From Bacteroidales bacterium (GTDB lineage Bacteria > Bacteroidota > Bacteroidia > Bacteroidales > UBA932), in the NCBI GenBank assembly GCA_017509375.1, contig JAFWPT010000336.1, positions 1-6,919 on the forward strand: 6,919 nt of DNA. The letters run 5' to 3'. Made by a program: the position numbers and the translations under genes. Below, piece after piece: positions 6,364-6,919 of this stretch; the first letter of the stretch is position 1, and each line of letters begins with the position of its first letter. The notes below the pieces were generated by a model. It ran no database searches, was not told the origin of the DNA, and worked only from the letters and a program-made list of their open reading frames with translations.

Positions 6364-6919
6364 TCTGCTTCTCCAGTTTGATATCTTCGGGCTTGATGTC
6401 TATTCCGACGAGGTCGCCCTTATCCCATATATCATTGGTATCCACCCAGATATGGTCACCGTCATCGGTGAGTACCGTGAGGTGGTAATGATCTCCTTTG
6501 TAAATCAGGAAATGGACTTCACCGGCCAGTTTGCCATCTTCCCTATGGTCCAGAAGGTCCACATTTTCGAAGCGTACTTCCGCGCGCACTTCTTCACCCC
6601 CCTCAAGTCCGTCCTGCGGAAGGCACTCGAAAACGGTGCCGAGCATTTCTACATGGGTACTGTCCACCATCTTGCCGTCGAAAACGTTACGGGTGCGTTC
6701 CTTGTGCATCACCTGGATGTCATCGGGGTCTATGTAAAGCATGACCTCGCTGCCTACAGGATAAGGGTCGTAGTCCTGGATCATCAGTTCATAACCCTTG
6801 TCCGTATCCACCCACATCTCATAGTGGACACCCTTGAATATACAAGAGTTTACTTTTGCCGTGAACTGGCACTTTTCAGGGTCCGTAGTAAAGTAGATGT
6901 CCTCCGGACGCACTACCAC
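6356..6919 (-). CDS. potA: C-terminal part of PotA, polyamine importer ATPase (5' part outside window)
   Basis: The visible 187 residues are open to the window edge; the first codon (GTG, read here as valine) is internal. Walker A, signature and Walker B motifs lie outside the window, so identity rests on the tail and the operon position. The fragment starts with VVVRPEDI, the entry to the TOBE domain of PotA/MalK-type ATPases. One beta-rich unit runs over residues 4-71 (RPEDIYF, FKGVHYEMWV, LYIDPDDIQVM). A second runs from about 112 to 182 (VRFENVDLLD, IYKGDHYHLTV, VGIDIKPEDIKL). TOBE units in this family help regulate the transporter and contact the partner subunit. E. coli PotA (378 residues) has a shorter tail, so this version looks extended. 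The stop overlaps the potB start by eight bases, and this is the promoter-proximal gene of the pot operon. Confidence 0.88.
   Translation of the reverse strand: MVVRPEDIYFTTDPEKCQFTAKVNSCIFKGVHYEMWVDTDKGYELMIQDYDPYPVGSEVMLYIDPDDIQVMHKERTRNVFDGKMVDSTHVEMLGTVFECLPQDGLEGGEEVRAEVRFENVDLLDHREDGKLAGEVHFLIYKGDHYHLTVLTDDGDHIWVDTNDIWDKGDLVGIDIKPEDIKLEKQND

Overview
The window looks like chromosomal DNA from a member of the Bacteroidota, probably the order Bacteroidales. The one clear promoter element is a Bacteroidota-type -7 box (TAACTTTG, fitting TAnnTTTG). The start codons have no evident Shine-Dalgarno sequence. The proteins read like gut Bacteroidales homologues, and G+C looks by eye to be about half or slightly more. 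The genus cannot be named from this sequence. There are no RNA genes, mobile elements, CRISPR arrays or long repeats.

Layout. (1) Positions 1-674, plus strand: the 3' part of a methionine sulfoxide reductase in which the C-terminal end of MsrA runs in one frame into a complete GAF-type free-methionine-(R)-sulfoxide reductase (fRMsr). (2) Positions 675-823: an intergenic gap with a promoter. (3) Positions 824-3387, plus strand: a two-gene operon with a 4-base ATGA overlap. It encodes an amino-acid-type ABC importer made of a fused substrate-binding/permease polypeptide and an ATPase with a long C-terminal extension. (4) Positions 3388-3490: a short convergent gap with no convincing terminator. 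(5) Positions 3491-6919, minus strand: a potABCD-type polyamine importer operon, read right to left as potA (cut by the window edge), potB, potC and potD. The gene junctions overlap by 8 bases, are separated by 3 bases, and overlap by 1 base.

How the genes work together. The window holds two convergent importers beside an oxidative-repair enzyme. In the first importer, the permease polypeptide carries its own binding domain and pairs with the ATPase. In the second, PotA powers a PotB/PotC channel fed by PotD. In both, the binding protein appears tethered to the inner membrane: by fusion to the permease in one, and by a predicted C-terminal transmembrane helix on PotD in the other.

Most unusual points. 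The binding domain of the amino acid importer reads in permuted order, with the lobe-2 half before the lobe-1 half. Its ATPase ends in a domain that resembles a degenerate GHKL/anti-sigma ATPase fold. PotD has both a lipobox and a C-terminal membrane anchor. PotA ends in two TOBE-like units. MsrA is fused to fRMsr. These are sequence readings by eye and have not been checked against databases.
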